DNA of 64,000 nt, taken from positions 248,154 through 312,153 of the forward strand of contig PTEX01000145.1 in NCBI GenBank assembly GCA_003342815.1, given 5' to 3'. This document shows, one piece after another, positions 36,901-48,770 of this stretch. The notes under the pieces are model-generated. The model worked only from the letters and a program-made list of their open reading frames with translations. It had not been told where the DNA came from and ran no database searches. The stretch is from Eudromia elegans. Its lineage: Eukaryota; Chordata; Aves; Tinamiformes; Tinamidae. Positions within the stretch are counted from its first letter, which is position 1. The number at the start of each line of letters is the position of its first letter. The position numbers were made by a program, and so were the translations under genes.

Positions 36901-37200
36901 AAAGTCGGAAACACGTACCACCAAATATCTCTTGTCAGAAACTGTAATCGTGTGGAAGAGCTTGCTCATTCAGTGCTGTGACACTACGAAGCTGCAGTAA
37001 CATCTTAATTCAGTATTTCAGAGTCATCTGAGGATTCCGGATTTTTTTTCTTATACGAAGGCTGTGTGTAACTCCGAGAGGAGGGATAGATGTGTTTCCC
37101 TGAATACCGCTAGTTTTTAGCTTTAAATTCAGGCCAACTCCTTTCTTCTTAAACATCAAAATCAACATTCGTGCTGCAACTTCTCGCTTTACTCCTTCCC
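36901..37200. other. CpG-enriched 300-base patch
   Basis: I counted 10 CpG dinucleotides here with about 68 C and 56 G. The observed/expected ratio is about 0.8 at only about 41% G+C. Neighbouring 300-base stretches hold about 0-3 by my reading (I found one in 36601-36900). A 64-codon minus-strand open frame (37010-37204) lies inside; its product is Lys/Arg-rich and unrecognised. The patch could be an unmethylated regulatory element, a young insertion not yet decayed by CpG loss, or an unrecognised exon. It falls short of CpG-island criteria. Confidence 0.45.
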
Positions 37201-40200
37201 TCACTCTCTTGTCTAGGATTTTTCACAAGAAATGACTCCAGAGGGAAGCTGGGAACAAGTTTCTAGTGCAGGAGCACATTGCTTTCCTTGAGCATATCAT
37301 TCCAAAGGCTCCATTCCTTGGGGAGATGATTACTTGGAAACTGTGCGACTTGACCTTCATACATGGAGACTCTTTTTGCCTTCTCAGCTTGTGTTAGCTT
37401 CTGGAATGCTTCTCTTTATTAACTTTCCAAACTGATTTTATTTTAAACTAATCAAGAGGTACTTATTGTTGTTTGAAAGCACAATAGAATATGTCTAACG
37501 TGAGCTTCTGATTTAAAAGTGTAAAAAGTACAAAATTAGTTAAAATGAAAATGTATTGGGAGAGCTTACTGGGAAAGTTAGCTCTATTTAATTTTACTCA
37601 CACCTCGGCTCGAGTTCATATTTTGCGTCCTTGCCTTGAAAGACCCTCACAGTTTTGCTCCAAGCCATCTCTCTTATTCTCTACTGTGTTCCTCCTTTTT
37701 ATGCTACCAGCACCTGTCTCAATGCTTCATTTGTCCCAGATAACCCTCCCCAGGCTTTTTTCATGCCTGTACATTGAAGCTTGCGTTTCATTGCCAAGTC
37801 ACGATCCTAGTTTCATTAAAGTCCCTTATCCAAAATCCAAAACTGAAATAAATACTTTTTTTTTCTATTTTGGATTCAAAATAAACAAATGAATAAAATA
37901 AAAACATACACATACCAATATTCTGAAGTGGTAAATGCTTTGGCTTGGGTCAAATCTGACTTGTCCAGGAATATAATCAGGTAGATAAAACTTTAGAACT
38001 TGAAAGTTTTTCCTTCTCATCAAAATCATTGTCATGTATAAAAGTTCTTCTACACTGCAGACCTACACCTACATTGTAAGATTACAATAACTGAAGTATT
38101 TGAGTGTTTCATACTGCTATCTTTTTTAGTATTATTTCTATGACTCTTACAAAAAAAGGTGTCATAGAAGTCTGGTGAAATTACTGTAAAGTGAGAACAT
38201 CCATTTATATTAATTGTTCATGAACAGAGCACTAATCAGGACCGGATTCTTCCATAGGGAAAGTTGACAGTGAAGTTAAAACTCCTTCCAGAAATTATTT
38301 TAGATGGTCTTAGGGTTACTGTACATTAAAAAGAGTCTGGCAAAGCAGTAATCTGCATTGCTCATTTCACTAGACTTAGATGCTCTGTTCCTGTTCCATA
38401 TAAAGTTGCCTAGTGCTTGTAAACAACAAACCTGTACATCCTCCATATCCAGATGTGCCTAAGATCTGTCACATTGTCATCTGATGTCTGATCCTAGCCC
38501 TGGGGTGGAATAGAGGGCAATAATGGAGGGCAATACAGAGACTCTATTCAGTCTGTTTGAGTAGCTTAAAAGAAAGAAAAGGAAAGGCAAACACATATGA
38601 AAACATTCTCTACCCACATCTATACCAGCTATGTGATTATATGTGAATATGAGCTAGTCATTGGGGTTAGGTCTCCTTAATCTCTTTTTACCCAGTGGAA
38701 AATGCCAGAAACAGCAACACACAAAGAGCAGTTTTCTATCTACTCAGTCCAAAAGTACAGGTGCAGCACAGGTCACTCACTTCATAACCCATAATGCTTC
38801 GTAACACTTCACCGGGTACAGTGCAAGGGCAAGAAACTAGTCTTTAAATGTTTTATTTGCATATGAATTATACAAATAAAGTATCATGGCATTTAAAAAA
38901 ATGCTTTGCTGAACATCTGTCCTCAACTTTATTCACTCTAAGATCTGAAAGTGGACATGTAATAATTAACCACTAAAAGGTTGGAAAATGTTCATGAATT
39001 TCACTAAGGAGGACTCTCTCCATTCCCTTTTAATATGTGAAGCAGAATGGTGCTAAATAAAGAAGGTACTCACCAGAGAGCTTTTTTTCCTTAGTTCTTT
39101 GACAGACCTATTTTTTTCCAATGTTCTATTGAAAAAAAACAAACAAACGAACAAACCCAACAACATAACTGCTAAACTTAGCATTGTCAGGCAGTGCAAG
39201 ATCAGAGCTGTATGTTGTGCTCCAGACTTGGAATTATCATCAAGACCTTTTAACCAGTGCACTGCTTAAAAGAATTAGAAGATTCAAAAGGGAGGTTGCT
39301 ATTCTTTCTTTGGTTTTTAAACTTGATTAGCCTTCATTATAAATTTTCTCTCGGGATGAGGTGTGTTTAATCTTTCAATATTGAAAAAAAATACCATAGT
39401 ATTTCTAGAAGCCCTTCAAATTAGTAGAAATGCCCGAGATGGCATATCTTACTTTTTTAGACACTCAGGAAAGTTCAGAATTTTATCATTGTTTGACACT
39501 GTTCCTTTAGGGATATAGAGGAATGCTCACAGCTATTCCTGTTTCAACAGTTATTTTCTATCTTAATTTCTATGTTTGAAGATTTCTTCTTCCTTTTTAT
39601 ACAATATTCCATTCTCTCATTCTTCTATATTTCCTTGGTTCAACTGATGATCATAGTCTTGAAGAAGACTCAAAAAAAAAAAAAAGACTGCTAGAGAAAA
39701 TAATAAAAAAGAATTCTGCATTTTGAAAGTATCTTGTTTTGTTAAATTTTGCTATTGAAACACATGTATATAGATGAATCTTAATATAAATTATGTGACC
39801 TGGTTTAGCTTCAAAGGTGCCTAGAAATGCCATAATTCTTAAATTCTCTGTAGTGATGGCAGAAATTGAACAGCACAACCCCCAAACACAAATTCTTTAT
39901 GAATATTCTCTCTGGGTCCTGCTGAAGTCAATTGGCAAAGAACAATTTTCACTTTCTCAGAGCACAAAAAGTAGCCTTTTTAGTCTTTAAGAAAATGTAA
40001 TCTCAAGCAAAGGTTGCTAGCAGAAACAGTGCGTATTCTATGTGAAGTTTAAATGGAACTATAGTCCTAACAAATATTTCAGAACTGTACAGCTTAAGTG
40101 ACAAAGATGCTGGGTGCATTGTTTAAGGCTTCCTCTTTTGAATATTTACGTATAGGGGAAAGTGCATTATTCAATTATAGGGGTTCTGTGAATAAGAATT

Positions 40201-41299
40201 TTACTGATTCCTCTTTTACTTTATAGTCTACTTATTCCTTTTATTTTCATGTACATCCTTATCTATCTATACACTTATAATCTCTTAAGAAGATTACAAG
40301 TTTAAACAAGTTTTAATTAAAAACAATGAACTTTTAGTGGTCACATTTGTGCCTTGTGTTCAGCGTTTCTCCTCTTTTACACTGCCCAACAACTGGAAGT
40401 CTGTTAAGCCTTTCTTTAAAAAAAAGAAAAAAGGAATGAGTGGGGCTGTCAAATTCACCTCTGGAAAGTGAGTACCTCAGTAATTTAGGAAATGAATAGG
40501 AACCGGACAATCAGAATCCCCCTGAGAAGGTGAAATTTCTTGAAACTACAAGGTAAAAAAAAAAAAAAGTATTTCAGGAACAGTTCCATTAACCAGATAT
40601 TGTTTGATGTTTTCTTACTACTTCACCAAAAAAAAAAAAAAAGAAGCCATATAGCAATATTTCAACTACCTAGAGCATTTTCTAAAACTTGAAAATATAT
40701 GTGTTCCTTTTTAGCGGAGATGCACATAAGAACAACATTCTCCATTCTTATGATTTTGCATAGCTAAGAATAAAAATGTTATATGTTCACTTTAGGAATC
40801 AGGTTTACATGTTTCTAAAGTTAATAAGAAGATTTACATATAAGCAGTTTCACTAGCAGTTTCATTAAAGCATTTTAGACTTTCAAACAAGAAGAAAATG
40901 ATACCTATGAACTGGATTATAGTAGATAATTTTCAATTTCAGTTTTATGTTACTTCTTTATCAATATTCTGAGGAACAGATGGCAATGAAATTTTAAAAT
41001 GATGCTACACATATCATGTTGCAAACACTGTGAGGACTGGAACATGTAGCAGAATATTGCTAATTTCCGCAATGGTAATATATGAATTTTATAATCCTCA
41101 AAAAAAGGCTCATCACTTGCTCCTTTTCTGGTAAACACTAAAAGCACAGTTAGATGGTGAAGTTTAATTCATTTTTTAAAATATGCTTTTCTTGGGTTCA
41201 TTCTGTTTTCTCTTCATGACAGATTATGGGTTATAGAGATGGATACAAAATTTAGAGTCTGCTTTCAAAAATTCAGAACTATAAGTTGTAAGGCACCAC
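37201..41299. other. AT-rich noncoding DNA, no gene recognised
   Basis: A 115-codon plus frame (37545-37892) contains no motif I recognise and has a hydrophobic, low-complexity end. A (CAAA)n-like tract lies at 39132-39158, with A13-A15 runs near 39668, 40556 and 40628. A faint fragment near 39917 (CTGAAGTCAATTGG) resembles the old amniote repeat core. I see nothing else. Confidence 0.65.
39132..39158 (+). repeat. (CAAA)n-like tract
   Basis: An A8 run followed by three to four CAAA or CGAA units. Short, imperfect simple repeat. Confidence 0.88.
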
Positions 41300-41640
41300 T
41301 GCTTAGCCTGACTCCCAAGATCTCTGCCAAGATCTAATCAAAGTTAACTAGACCAGGTGGCCCTGGACTGTATCCAGTTGGATGGAGACCCCAAAATCAC
41401 CCTGGGCAACATGTTCCAGGGTTCAAAACCCTTACACTGATAAAGTTTTTTCTTTTGATTAAATTTCCTGTAGTTCAATTTGTGTCCAATTAATCTTGCC
41501 CTTTTTTTATATACTGCTGGGAAAAGTTTAGCGCTGAATTATTTACTTTCTCATATCAGATATTTGCACACTACGAAGCCAGAATGTGACCCAATACTCC
41601 AGATATAGTCTCATCACTGGTTAGGAGGGGGAACAATTGT
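41300..41640 (-). mobile_element. Old CR1 LINE fragment, inverted, internally deleted
   Basis: Plus-strand landmarks of an inverted CR1 in order are GGTGGCCCTGGACTGTATCC near 41357, CACCCTGGGCAACATGTTCC near 41399, CTGTAGTTCAATTTGTGTCC near 41469, CAGATATTTGCACAC near 41558 and CCCAATACTCCAGATATAGT near 41590. The jump from the 'atttgcaca' segment to the 'atactccagat' segment is shorter than in the copy at 4160-4846, indicating an internal deletion of roughly 150 bases. The element has lost its 3' tail and carries many substitutions, so it is among the older copies. The left boundary is uncertain by tens of bases. Confidence 0.8.
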
Positions 41641-42769
41641 TTCCTTTGACTTGACTATTCAGTGGTCAGTTTTGACTTTTCTAGTCACTTATCTAATCCA
41701 TATTTTCCCTAACCTTCCATTTGGCACTTACGTACTTGTAGAGCCATGCTCGTTCACTTAGATAGGCGAGCTATCTGCATAAAGATGTTCTGTAGGCACT
41801 TCCATAATTATGTGTATTTGCCTGAGATGGAGTCTTGCCTAGTTATGAATTACCTCCTGTTCATATCATTCTGCACACTTTTCTTACCAGGTGGGTCCAC
41901 CACCTCTTCACGTGATCAAGTATGTGATCATGTAATCAGGTCTTCATCTCCCACTCCCAAGGGAGGTAATGCACAAGGTAATACTCTCCACTGCTTGCAA
42001 TTCATGTGAGAAGTCAGACAGACTGATTTTCTGTCTCTGGCTTTCTGTTTTTCTCTATCTAATAACCCAAGACAGAAGCAGAAAGATGTTAAGTGAAGTA
42101 TGAGATCCAAACTCCTTTAGGATCTCTTTTATATATTGTTTAGTAATCTTACACACCCTTTACTATGGGCAATCATTAATGTCTGGTAAAAAGTGTAGCT
42201 TTGCTTAGCTATAATTTAAATGTATATGTAGCCTTCAAATACATATAGACAGAGTGTTGGATTTCTCCATGTTATTTTTAAGTTGTCCTTCCACAACAGC
42301 CAAATCTTCTTTATATTAGTTGGCTTGAATAAGAACATTATTTTATTGTAGTCTATGCCCCTCATTTTATTTATTAGTCTCCAGGATCTCAGACACTGAG
42401 GCCTACATAGCTTCTTAAAAAAAACCTGCTTTACTAAGGCATGTATATCATTTTGTCCACTTTGCCAATATAACTTAAGAAGAAAGCAAATCACACATTT
42501 TGGTAAATTCATGCTGAACTGAATCACAGTCACATCTTTCCTGATTGGTGCTACTTTACACTCCCTGTAATCTACTTCCCTCATCCCTCTCATTCTTTAT
42601 TTTGTTTCTCCATTTCATTCCTGACTGATCTTTTGCCCATATTTCTTGTTCAGTGTATTCTCTGTCAACCTCTCTTTTCATCTGGACTTTCTTCCTGCCT
42701 CTTTCTACTTTAACTCTTTGTTTTCAGAGACAGCATAGCTAGCAAATAGGTCTCAGCTCAAATTCACAT
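41641..42769. other. Noncoding DNA between two CR1 copies
   Basis: It contains a 125-codon minus-strand frame (42216-42593), the longest frame in the window without a repeat explanation. Its translation has no recognisable domain, and a pyrimidine-rich segment (about 42590-42720) follows on the plus strand. I regard the frame as a chance opening. Confidence 0.6.
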
Positions 42770-43100
42770 AATCACAGAATCACAGAATGGTTGAGGTTGG
42801 AAGGGACCTCTAGAGATTATCATCTAGTCCAATCCCCCTGCTCCAGCAGGGACCCCTAGAGATGGAACTTCATGTGTTTCAACTTATGCCTGTTACCCCT
42901 TGTCCTATCACTGGCCACCATAGAGAGTTTGGCCCCATCATCTTTACACTCTCCCCTTAGGTATTTATATATGTTGATAAGATCCCCTTTCAATCTTCTG
43001 TTGTCTAGTTTAAACAGGCCTATCTCTCTTAGTCTTTCCTCATAAGATGCTGCAGTCCGTTAATCATCTTTGTAGCTATATGCTGGACCCTCTCTCCTTT
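42770..43100 (-). mobile_element. CR1 LINE 3' fragment, inverted, with clean internal deletion
   Basis: It begins with the inverted tail ATCACAGAATCACAGAATGG at 42770, then GTTGAGGTTGGAAGGGACCT and CCCTGCTCCAGCAGGGACC. At about 42860/42861 it jumps from CCCCTAGA directly to GATGGAACTTCATGTG. The sequence then continues with CTTGTCCTATCACTGGCCAC, GTATTTATATATGTTGATAA, GATCCCCTTTCAATCTTC and TATGCTGGACCCTCTC. The copy at 63403 keeps the missing ~140 bases, so the deletion is specific to this insertion. Both sides of the junction share the short word AGA, consistent with a microhomology-mediated deletion. Apart from that the copy is well preserved and of the same general type as those at 23669 and 63403. 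Confidence 0.93.
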
Positions 43101-43902
43101 CTCTATGTAAAAGTAGCTAAGGAGAGGCACTATGTATGGTTTCAACTAATTACGGTTTTCAAATAACTGTATTTCCATGCATTTATTGTAATCATCGTAG
43201 CAATTTTTTCACATACGTGGTCTTAATCAATACAGCACCTCCCCAAAATTCAGGTGATATTTTGCTTTGCTATATCTTTTTTGAAATCAGAGGAAGATGG
43301 CTGCTGGGTAGATCTCTCATGTTGCCATTTCTTAAATTGTTCTGTGCATGTGGGAGAATGCATTTATCACTGAAGTACAACATTGTCCATTCTAATGCGA
43401 TTCCAGATGGAATTTTTTTCTGAGGGTAGTTTCATTCCCAAGTTGGAATTTTCTCTCTTTTCAGTCCTTTCACTACTGAAGTTGTTTAAAATATATACTC
43501 AGAAATACATTTTTTTTCTCTAGCCAAAGGGGGAGAATTTATTTTCTCCACGGTTCTCAAAACTACAGATATATTTGAGTGTCAATTCGTGAATTCAGTG
43601 AAATAGAATCTGACTCTTTTCTCCTCTGCCCTCTTATGTAACCCAATGTTTTGTATAAAATACCAAATACCAACATGATTCTATTCTATGCCCGATTTGC
43701 AACCCATTCTGCACAGAAGTGTTTTGTTGCACAAAAAGCAAGGAATGAAAGATGAAATTCTGTATCCAGATTATTTATTCTCAGAAGATGACAGATTGTT
43801 TAAAAGGTTTTCAGGAAATGGATGTTAGAATAGAAACAATTATGTCATCTTTCCTAGAATGACTGAACTTGATGTTGCAAGGCTAAGAAGTTAGGGCTAG
43901 AT

Positions 43903-43975
43903 TGTGAGCTGGTGCAAATCGTTATAAATCTTCCTCAGTCAAAGCTGTGCTAAGGTAAGGATCATCATCTATTCT
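43903..43975. repeat. Old amniote palindromic repeat (AGCTGGTGTAAATC type)
   Basis: GGGCTAGATTGTGAGCTGGT, then GCAAATCGTTATAAATC, then CTCAGTCAAAGCTGTGC. This matches the order of the common amniote phrase 'gggccagattctgagctggtgtaaatcagcatagctccattgacttcaaagctgtgc' with modest divergence. It is probably related to the copy at 6598-6700, since both carry the 'gtgtaaatc' core. Confidence 0.6.
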
Positions 43976-46831
43976 ATTTGACAGGATAAAAATGAGCTAC
44001 TATATCAGATCAGTCTCTCTAGTTTTGTAAATGTAAAGTCTTAGGTGCATAAAGAGTTGTATCACAAGTTACACTAACCAGTGCCTTACAAAAGTCACTA
44101 TCAAGGTGATATGCCAACCCAAAACTTAACAACACATTTATAAATTAGCTTGAATGTAGAAAATGTGCCAGGAAAAAATAAGGAAAAACAAGTCAATCCA
44201 TTTTCACTTTGACACGGTGTCGTAAGAAAGAATTAAAACAAAGTTAATCTTAAAATGAATTCAAAGCAGCCTATCAATTAATCCAGTGTAGCATCTAATA
44301 GGCTTCTGGCTTCCCACATTATGTTCTATTTCTTACAAGATTCTAAAATTAAATGCCCAGTCACATATTTTCAGTAATCGACAAGTGGAATAAAGACAGA
44401 CCCTTGTATTTGGATGGAGATTTGAAGGCAAGTCTTACTCTGGAAGAAAGCCCAGGGTGCCCGAAGGTCTCTTTTTGTACTCTTTTATTTTCCTTCTTTT
44501 TGCTCTCCTGCTGCAGTAACCTCAGGTCCTTTCCTCTCATTAACTGTGTCATTGTGTCCCTCTAGGGCTTGTGTAAATCAAATCAGGGACTCAAAAAAAA
44601 GCTGAGCACAAATTTCTCTGAGTACTCCACCTTTCCAAACTAGGGACACCTTATGCTTTAGTATCCCTTCCATCCTACTGCATTCTTCACCTCTCTTTAA
44701 ACAAAACATTAAATTATTTTCTGTACCTTTCCCACCCATCTACAATAGTTTCTGTCATATCCTCTTTGTTCCCTTCATTTCCTTTCCACGTTATTGCCTA
44801 AAAGCTTGGAAATCAGCTTAAACTCATTACTATGCAGGATGATGACTGCTGACAGTCATGGGAGACATGTCTTACACAGGAGCAAGTTACATTTGATCAA
44901 TTCTTTCAGACTACTTGCCTTCTCTGTGTGCTTTAATTCACAACTCAATTGAGATTTATTCAATCTCCTAATGAAAAAGACTTAAGCTATTTTACATGAA
45001 GGCTTTTTAGTAACAGAAAACTCATCACAGGCTCAGCTGTCACACAGTAATATTAAACCTTGTGATTACCGAGCTCCTGGAATTGCTCTATTTGGACCTA
45101 AGATCAGGAGTGTTTTCTTCTAATCTGTATCTTTGGTCATAATGTCTCTTGAAAATTCATTCACTAGCATGATTTCAGGCTGCAGTTCTTGTCACCTGTA
45201 AGAAGAAAGTTCATTTTAAAAGCATATCAGTAGTACTATTAGGATATGAACATTCGTATGTTCATATGTTCGTCACTGTCAAGATGTGAACAGTCTTTGT
45301 AACCTTATGATATGAGAGATACTACATACCTCTCTCCTTTATTCTTTTATTTTAGTAGTGTGTTTAGATTTTAAACTCTTTGGAATAGGCTAGGGTAAGT
45401 TTTTCAAAAGCACTTAGGGAAAAAGACAGACAAAGAACTCATTTATTTCTGTTGACATTTGACTTTTATTGACATTCACTAACGTTCACAATCCCTCAGG
45501 GGACTAAAGTACCAAGAAGAACATCACCTAGGTCCACATAAGTCTCACACATTCTCTTTTGTTGAAATTATTTCACCTTGTGTAATCTAAGGAGGTATCA
45601 TAGACATCATAGATACTCATTGGAGCGGAGCCTTCCAGATGAGTGCATTAATGGCCAACCCATTCTTACAAAAAATTGCTAAGCATTCGCTATGAAAATG
45701 GACAGATTTGAGAGGAGGGAGTAGGGCCAGAGATGCAGGTGTTGAGCTCAAGGCATTAACTATAACCAGCCATATTGCAAAAGTATTGAACATGCTGCAG
45801 ATTAGAAATATGAGAAGCCAAGTTCATTATATGTTGGAAGGTATTTCAGAAATTTCATAGCTTCATAATGGGCTAATTTTGTCACTGCTGAAACATGTTC
45901 CTCTGAGGTAATGTCTCTTGATAATTTTTTAGTAGTCTGAACTGTGTGATTTGCTACACATAACACATCCACTTCCGTAGCAGTTCACTCTTCACTGCCC
46001 AGCGGAATTTTTTACAGGACAGCAAGATAAGACTACTTACTGAAGATGAAAAGAGGTAAACGTTTAACCTGGATATATTCCCCAATTCCCTGGCATTGTA
46101 GTTCTGCAACATTAAATTATATATGGATAATATCACCCCATTTTACTCGCTTGTTTTTCTGGAAGAGAGTTATTGGTTTAAGAGCCTGGTTTTAATATCA
46201 ACAAAAGTAAAAAGATGGAAATAATTCATAAAATTTATTCTAAGAATGACTTTTTTTGTTTGTTTTAATTCTAGAACTAAAAGTGAAAATCTGCCATTGC
46301 TATTCAGCATTTTGTTTGCATCTGGACTTTATGACAGAAATAAGAAAATAAACTGTTTAGCTCATAAGCCTAAAATTACTAACATGAGTTTTATCTAATG
46401 CCTGCAGGTTTTATTTCTATAGCTAAAACATACCTACATTTTCTGTTGTAACAAGTTTTACAGAATACTGAAGAATCCAGAATTATATAAAACTAGCCTC
46501 CTAAAGTGTTATGTAGAAATAATATCCTGTTAGTACTTCCTCACCATGGAATATTTTGAATTATTGTTCATATATTAAAAAAAAATTCTAAGTAGAGCAA
46601 GAGCATTGACTAATGACTGAATTGGAATGGAAGAAATGCAGGTCTTTCATGTGCACTCAAAAAAAAAATATAGTACAACCTAAAACCATATTTATTTTCT
46701 CTACCTCGCAATTATACAGACAAGTCTTTTATTTATAAAAGTGTTCTATCCTTGAGTCCTTGGAGTGCTACATAAATGTTCAAAACAAAAACATGGAAAA
46801 GAGGCCACATGAAAAAGACAAAATGTCCATC

Positions 46832-46845
46832 AGAGAGAGAGAGAG
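46832..46845 (+). repeat. (AG)7 microsatellite
   Basis: Seven uninterrupted AG units flanked by unique sequence. Confidence 0.93.
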
Positions 46846-47875
46846 CAAAGAAAAAGGATGCACTGTAAACTAATATTGCTCTAAATTCAAAAACTGAACT
46901 TGCACTCAGGAGTACAGTTCTCTTTTATGGGCCTGTTTGCATTTTTGTTGTTGTTTTTGTTTGTTTCAGTTTCTTTTACAATGAGATCCCACCTGTTCTA
47001 AAGCAGAAATGCAAATTTTCAGGAGCAAATCATATTACAAAGTTTATATCAACTTTTCCTTATTATTAAAAGAAAATTGAGTGTAAGTTAATTAGATGTT
47101 GAGGACAAATTATACAGGAATTCTAGACAAGAAGCCATCACTGTGCTTTGGGAATGATTGTTTGGAGGCCTGGGGGTTGCTTGGTTATTTGATTATTTTC
47201 TAACTAGCTGGAAAAGAAGATAATAAAAATTGGGAGGTTTTGAAGAAGCTTACATTTACATTTAGTTCTATGCAAATCTTCAAGAGCATTAAATTATCTT
47301 TATGTTAGTCACCACTGCTAATAGCTTATCTCATACTTGAGCCATTTCTTGCATTGCATAAGCTGAGTATAATTCACAATTCACAATTTCTTTGGGATCA
47401 TGTTTATTGATGATTATTGCCCCAGATGATTCACAGTGTTTACTCATGAGTGTGTCTTTTAGAATGAGAGAGTGAAACCAGGGGAATGATTTTCCCTGCT
47501 ATACAATTTTTGAACTAGCCTGGGCAATTCTCTCAAATGTAATTTTCCCAAATAAATCATATCATTTAAAATCTATTTGCTGAAAGTGATATAAGTTTTT
47601 CATCCTTCTTTTTTTTTCTAAATGTACTGTACTCAGTACTGCATTACTTGGCTAACTGCTGGTGATATTTGACATGTTCTGATAAGCACAACATCAGCAC
47701 ACTGTCATCTAACTATGCCATGAAATTCTGAGCCTAGTTAACACCAAATATTAAGAGTTAGGGGCCTCAGATTTCCATAGAGAACAGTTTCATCTGGCTG
47801 GAAATAAATGCAAATAAAAAAGGTGGAAGGTGAATGCATGTAGCCAAGTCCTCTCTTCTCCAAAATAACTATCCA

Positions 47876-48132
47876 TAGGACAAAGCGAAATGGCCTCAAG
47901 TTACACCAGGGGAGGATCAGGTTATATATTAGGAAAATAATCTACATGGAAAAAGTGGTAAAACATTGGAACAGGCTGCCAGGGAAGTGGTAGAGTCACT
48001 GTCCCTGACAGTGTTCAAGAAATGTGTAGATGAGGCTCCTAGGGACATGACTTAACAGGCATCGTGGAGATGGGTTTATGTTTGGACTTGATGATCTCAA
48101 AGGTCTTTTCCAGCCCCAATGATTCTATAATT
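47876..48132 (+). mobile_element. CR1 LINE 3' fragment, forward, different type from the others
   Basis: Landmarks in order are GGCCTCAAGTTACACCAGGG near 47893, ACATTGGAACAGGCTGCCAG near 47964, GTAGAGTCACTGTCCCTGAC near 47991, TTCAAGAAATGTGTAGATG near 48014 and GACTTGATGATCTCAAAGGT near 48085. The tail is CCAATGATTCTATAATTC. The phrase 'gtcactgtccctgacagtgttcaag' and a GATTCTATAA tail, rather than GATTCTGTGA, separate it from the copies at 23669, 42770 and 63403 and suggest another CR1 subfamily. It has several small indels and no intact frame, so its age is intermediate. The 5' boundary is uncertain by about 20 bases. Confidence 0.92.
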
Positions 48133-48587
48133 CAGATGTGCCTCTCTCCTCTAAACATCTTTAAACAGAGTCCTGTTCTTGAGTTAGGTGCTATCAGCAA
48201 CCTAGCATCTAAAAGAAAGATTTTGCAGGACTTGTAGGAGTGGTTACTGACCCTCTCAATTAGCAGGGAGACATCAGCAGTTGTATGAGTAGAACAGGCG
48301 AAACAGACACTACTAATAATGGCAATAATGTGCTTCTGAGAACATTTGTAACAGCTGGACAAGAGCCTGGACAAAGGAAGCACATCTCAGAATCCAGTCC
48401 TTAAAATAAGTTTTCATTAAATGTCAGTGGGACTTAGGTTCTAGTGGCAGGGATTTACAAAGTAAAAAGGAACTCCCTCTGATTTTCTTTGGATTAGGGT
48501 GATTGGTTTTCTTAGAGAATTTAAGCCTTAGCTGCAATTCAAGGATCTAGCTGAAGACAAGATGGCTTTGTAAAAATCTTAACTTGC

Positions 48588-48770
48588 TTTTATTTTTAGT
48601 CATATTATATCATGACTAATAAAAATCACTTAAATATTTATTTTAGAAATCCACAATTAAATAATAATTATAAAAATCTTTTATAGATATATGCTTATAA
48701 TTAAATTCCATTTAAATATATTAATTATTAAGCTCTTGGATTATTAAATTCAAAGGATTAATGATAGCTA
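48588..48770. other. Very A+T-rich stretch
   Basis: By eye well over 80% A+T for about 180 bases, with repeated AATTA, AAATATTTA and TTATAATTAAA words. Such DNA is easily unwound and is typical of scaffold/matrix-attachment candidates, but the sequence alone does not demonstrate that role. Confidence 0.5.

Larger units (their letters stand above)
43101..47875. other. AT-rich noncoding DNA, no gene recognised
   Basis: No exon or RNA gene is recognised; frames are 95 codons or shorter. One old amniote repeat copy (43903-43975) and a short (AG)7 (46832-46845) are listed separately. The part near 45030-45110 has an E-box (CAGCTG) and mixed composition and may be conserved noncoding sequence, but I cannot show that from one genome. 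Confidence 0.65.

Noticed and set aside
37545-37892. 115-codon plus-strand open frame with hydrophobic middle
   Set aside because: The hydrophobic stretch comes from T-rich codons and the end runs into poly-T/A-rich sequence. No known protein is recognised.
41415-41435. GGGTTCAAAACCC considered as a tRNA B-box/T-arm
   Set aside because: There is no matching A-box or cloverleaf around it, and the sequence lies within an inverted CR1 fragment that explains it.
42216-42593. 125-codon minus-strand open frame beside a CR1 copy
   Set aside because: There is no recognisable domain or motif and composition is like the surrounding noncoding DNA. A frame of this length is expected by chance in 64 kb of AT-rich sequence read in six frames.
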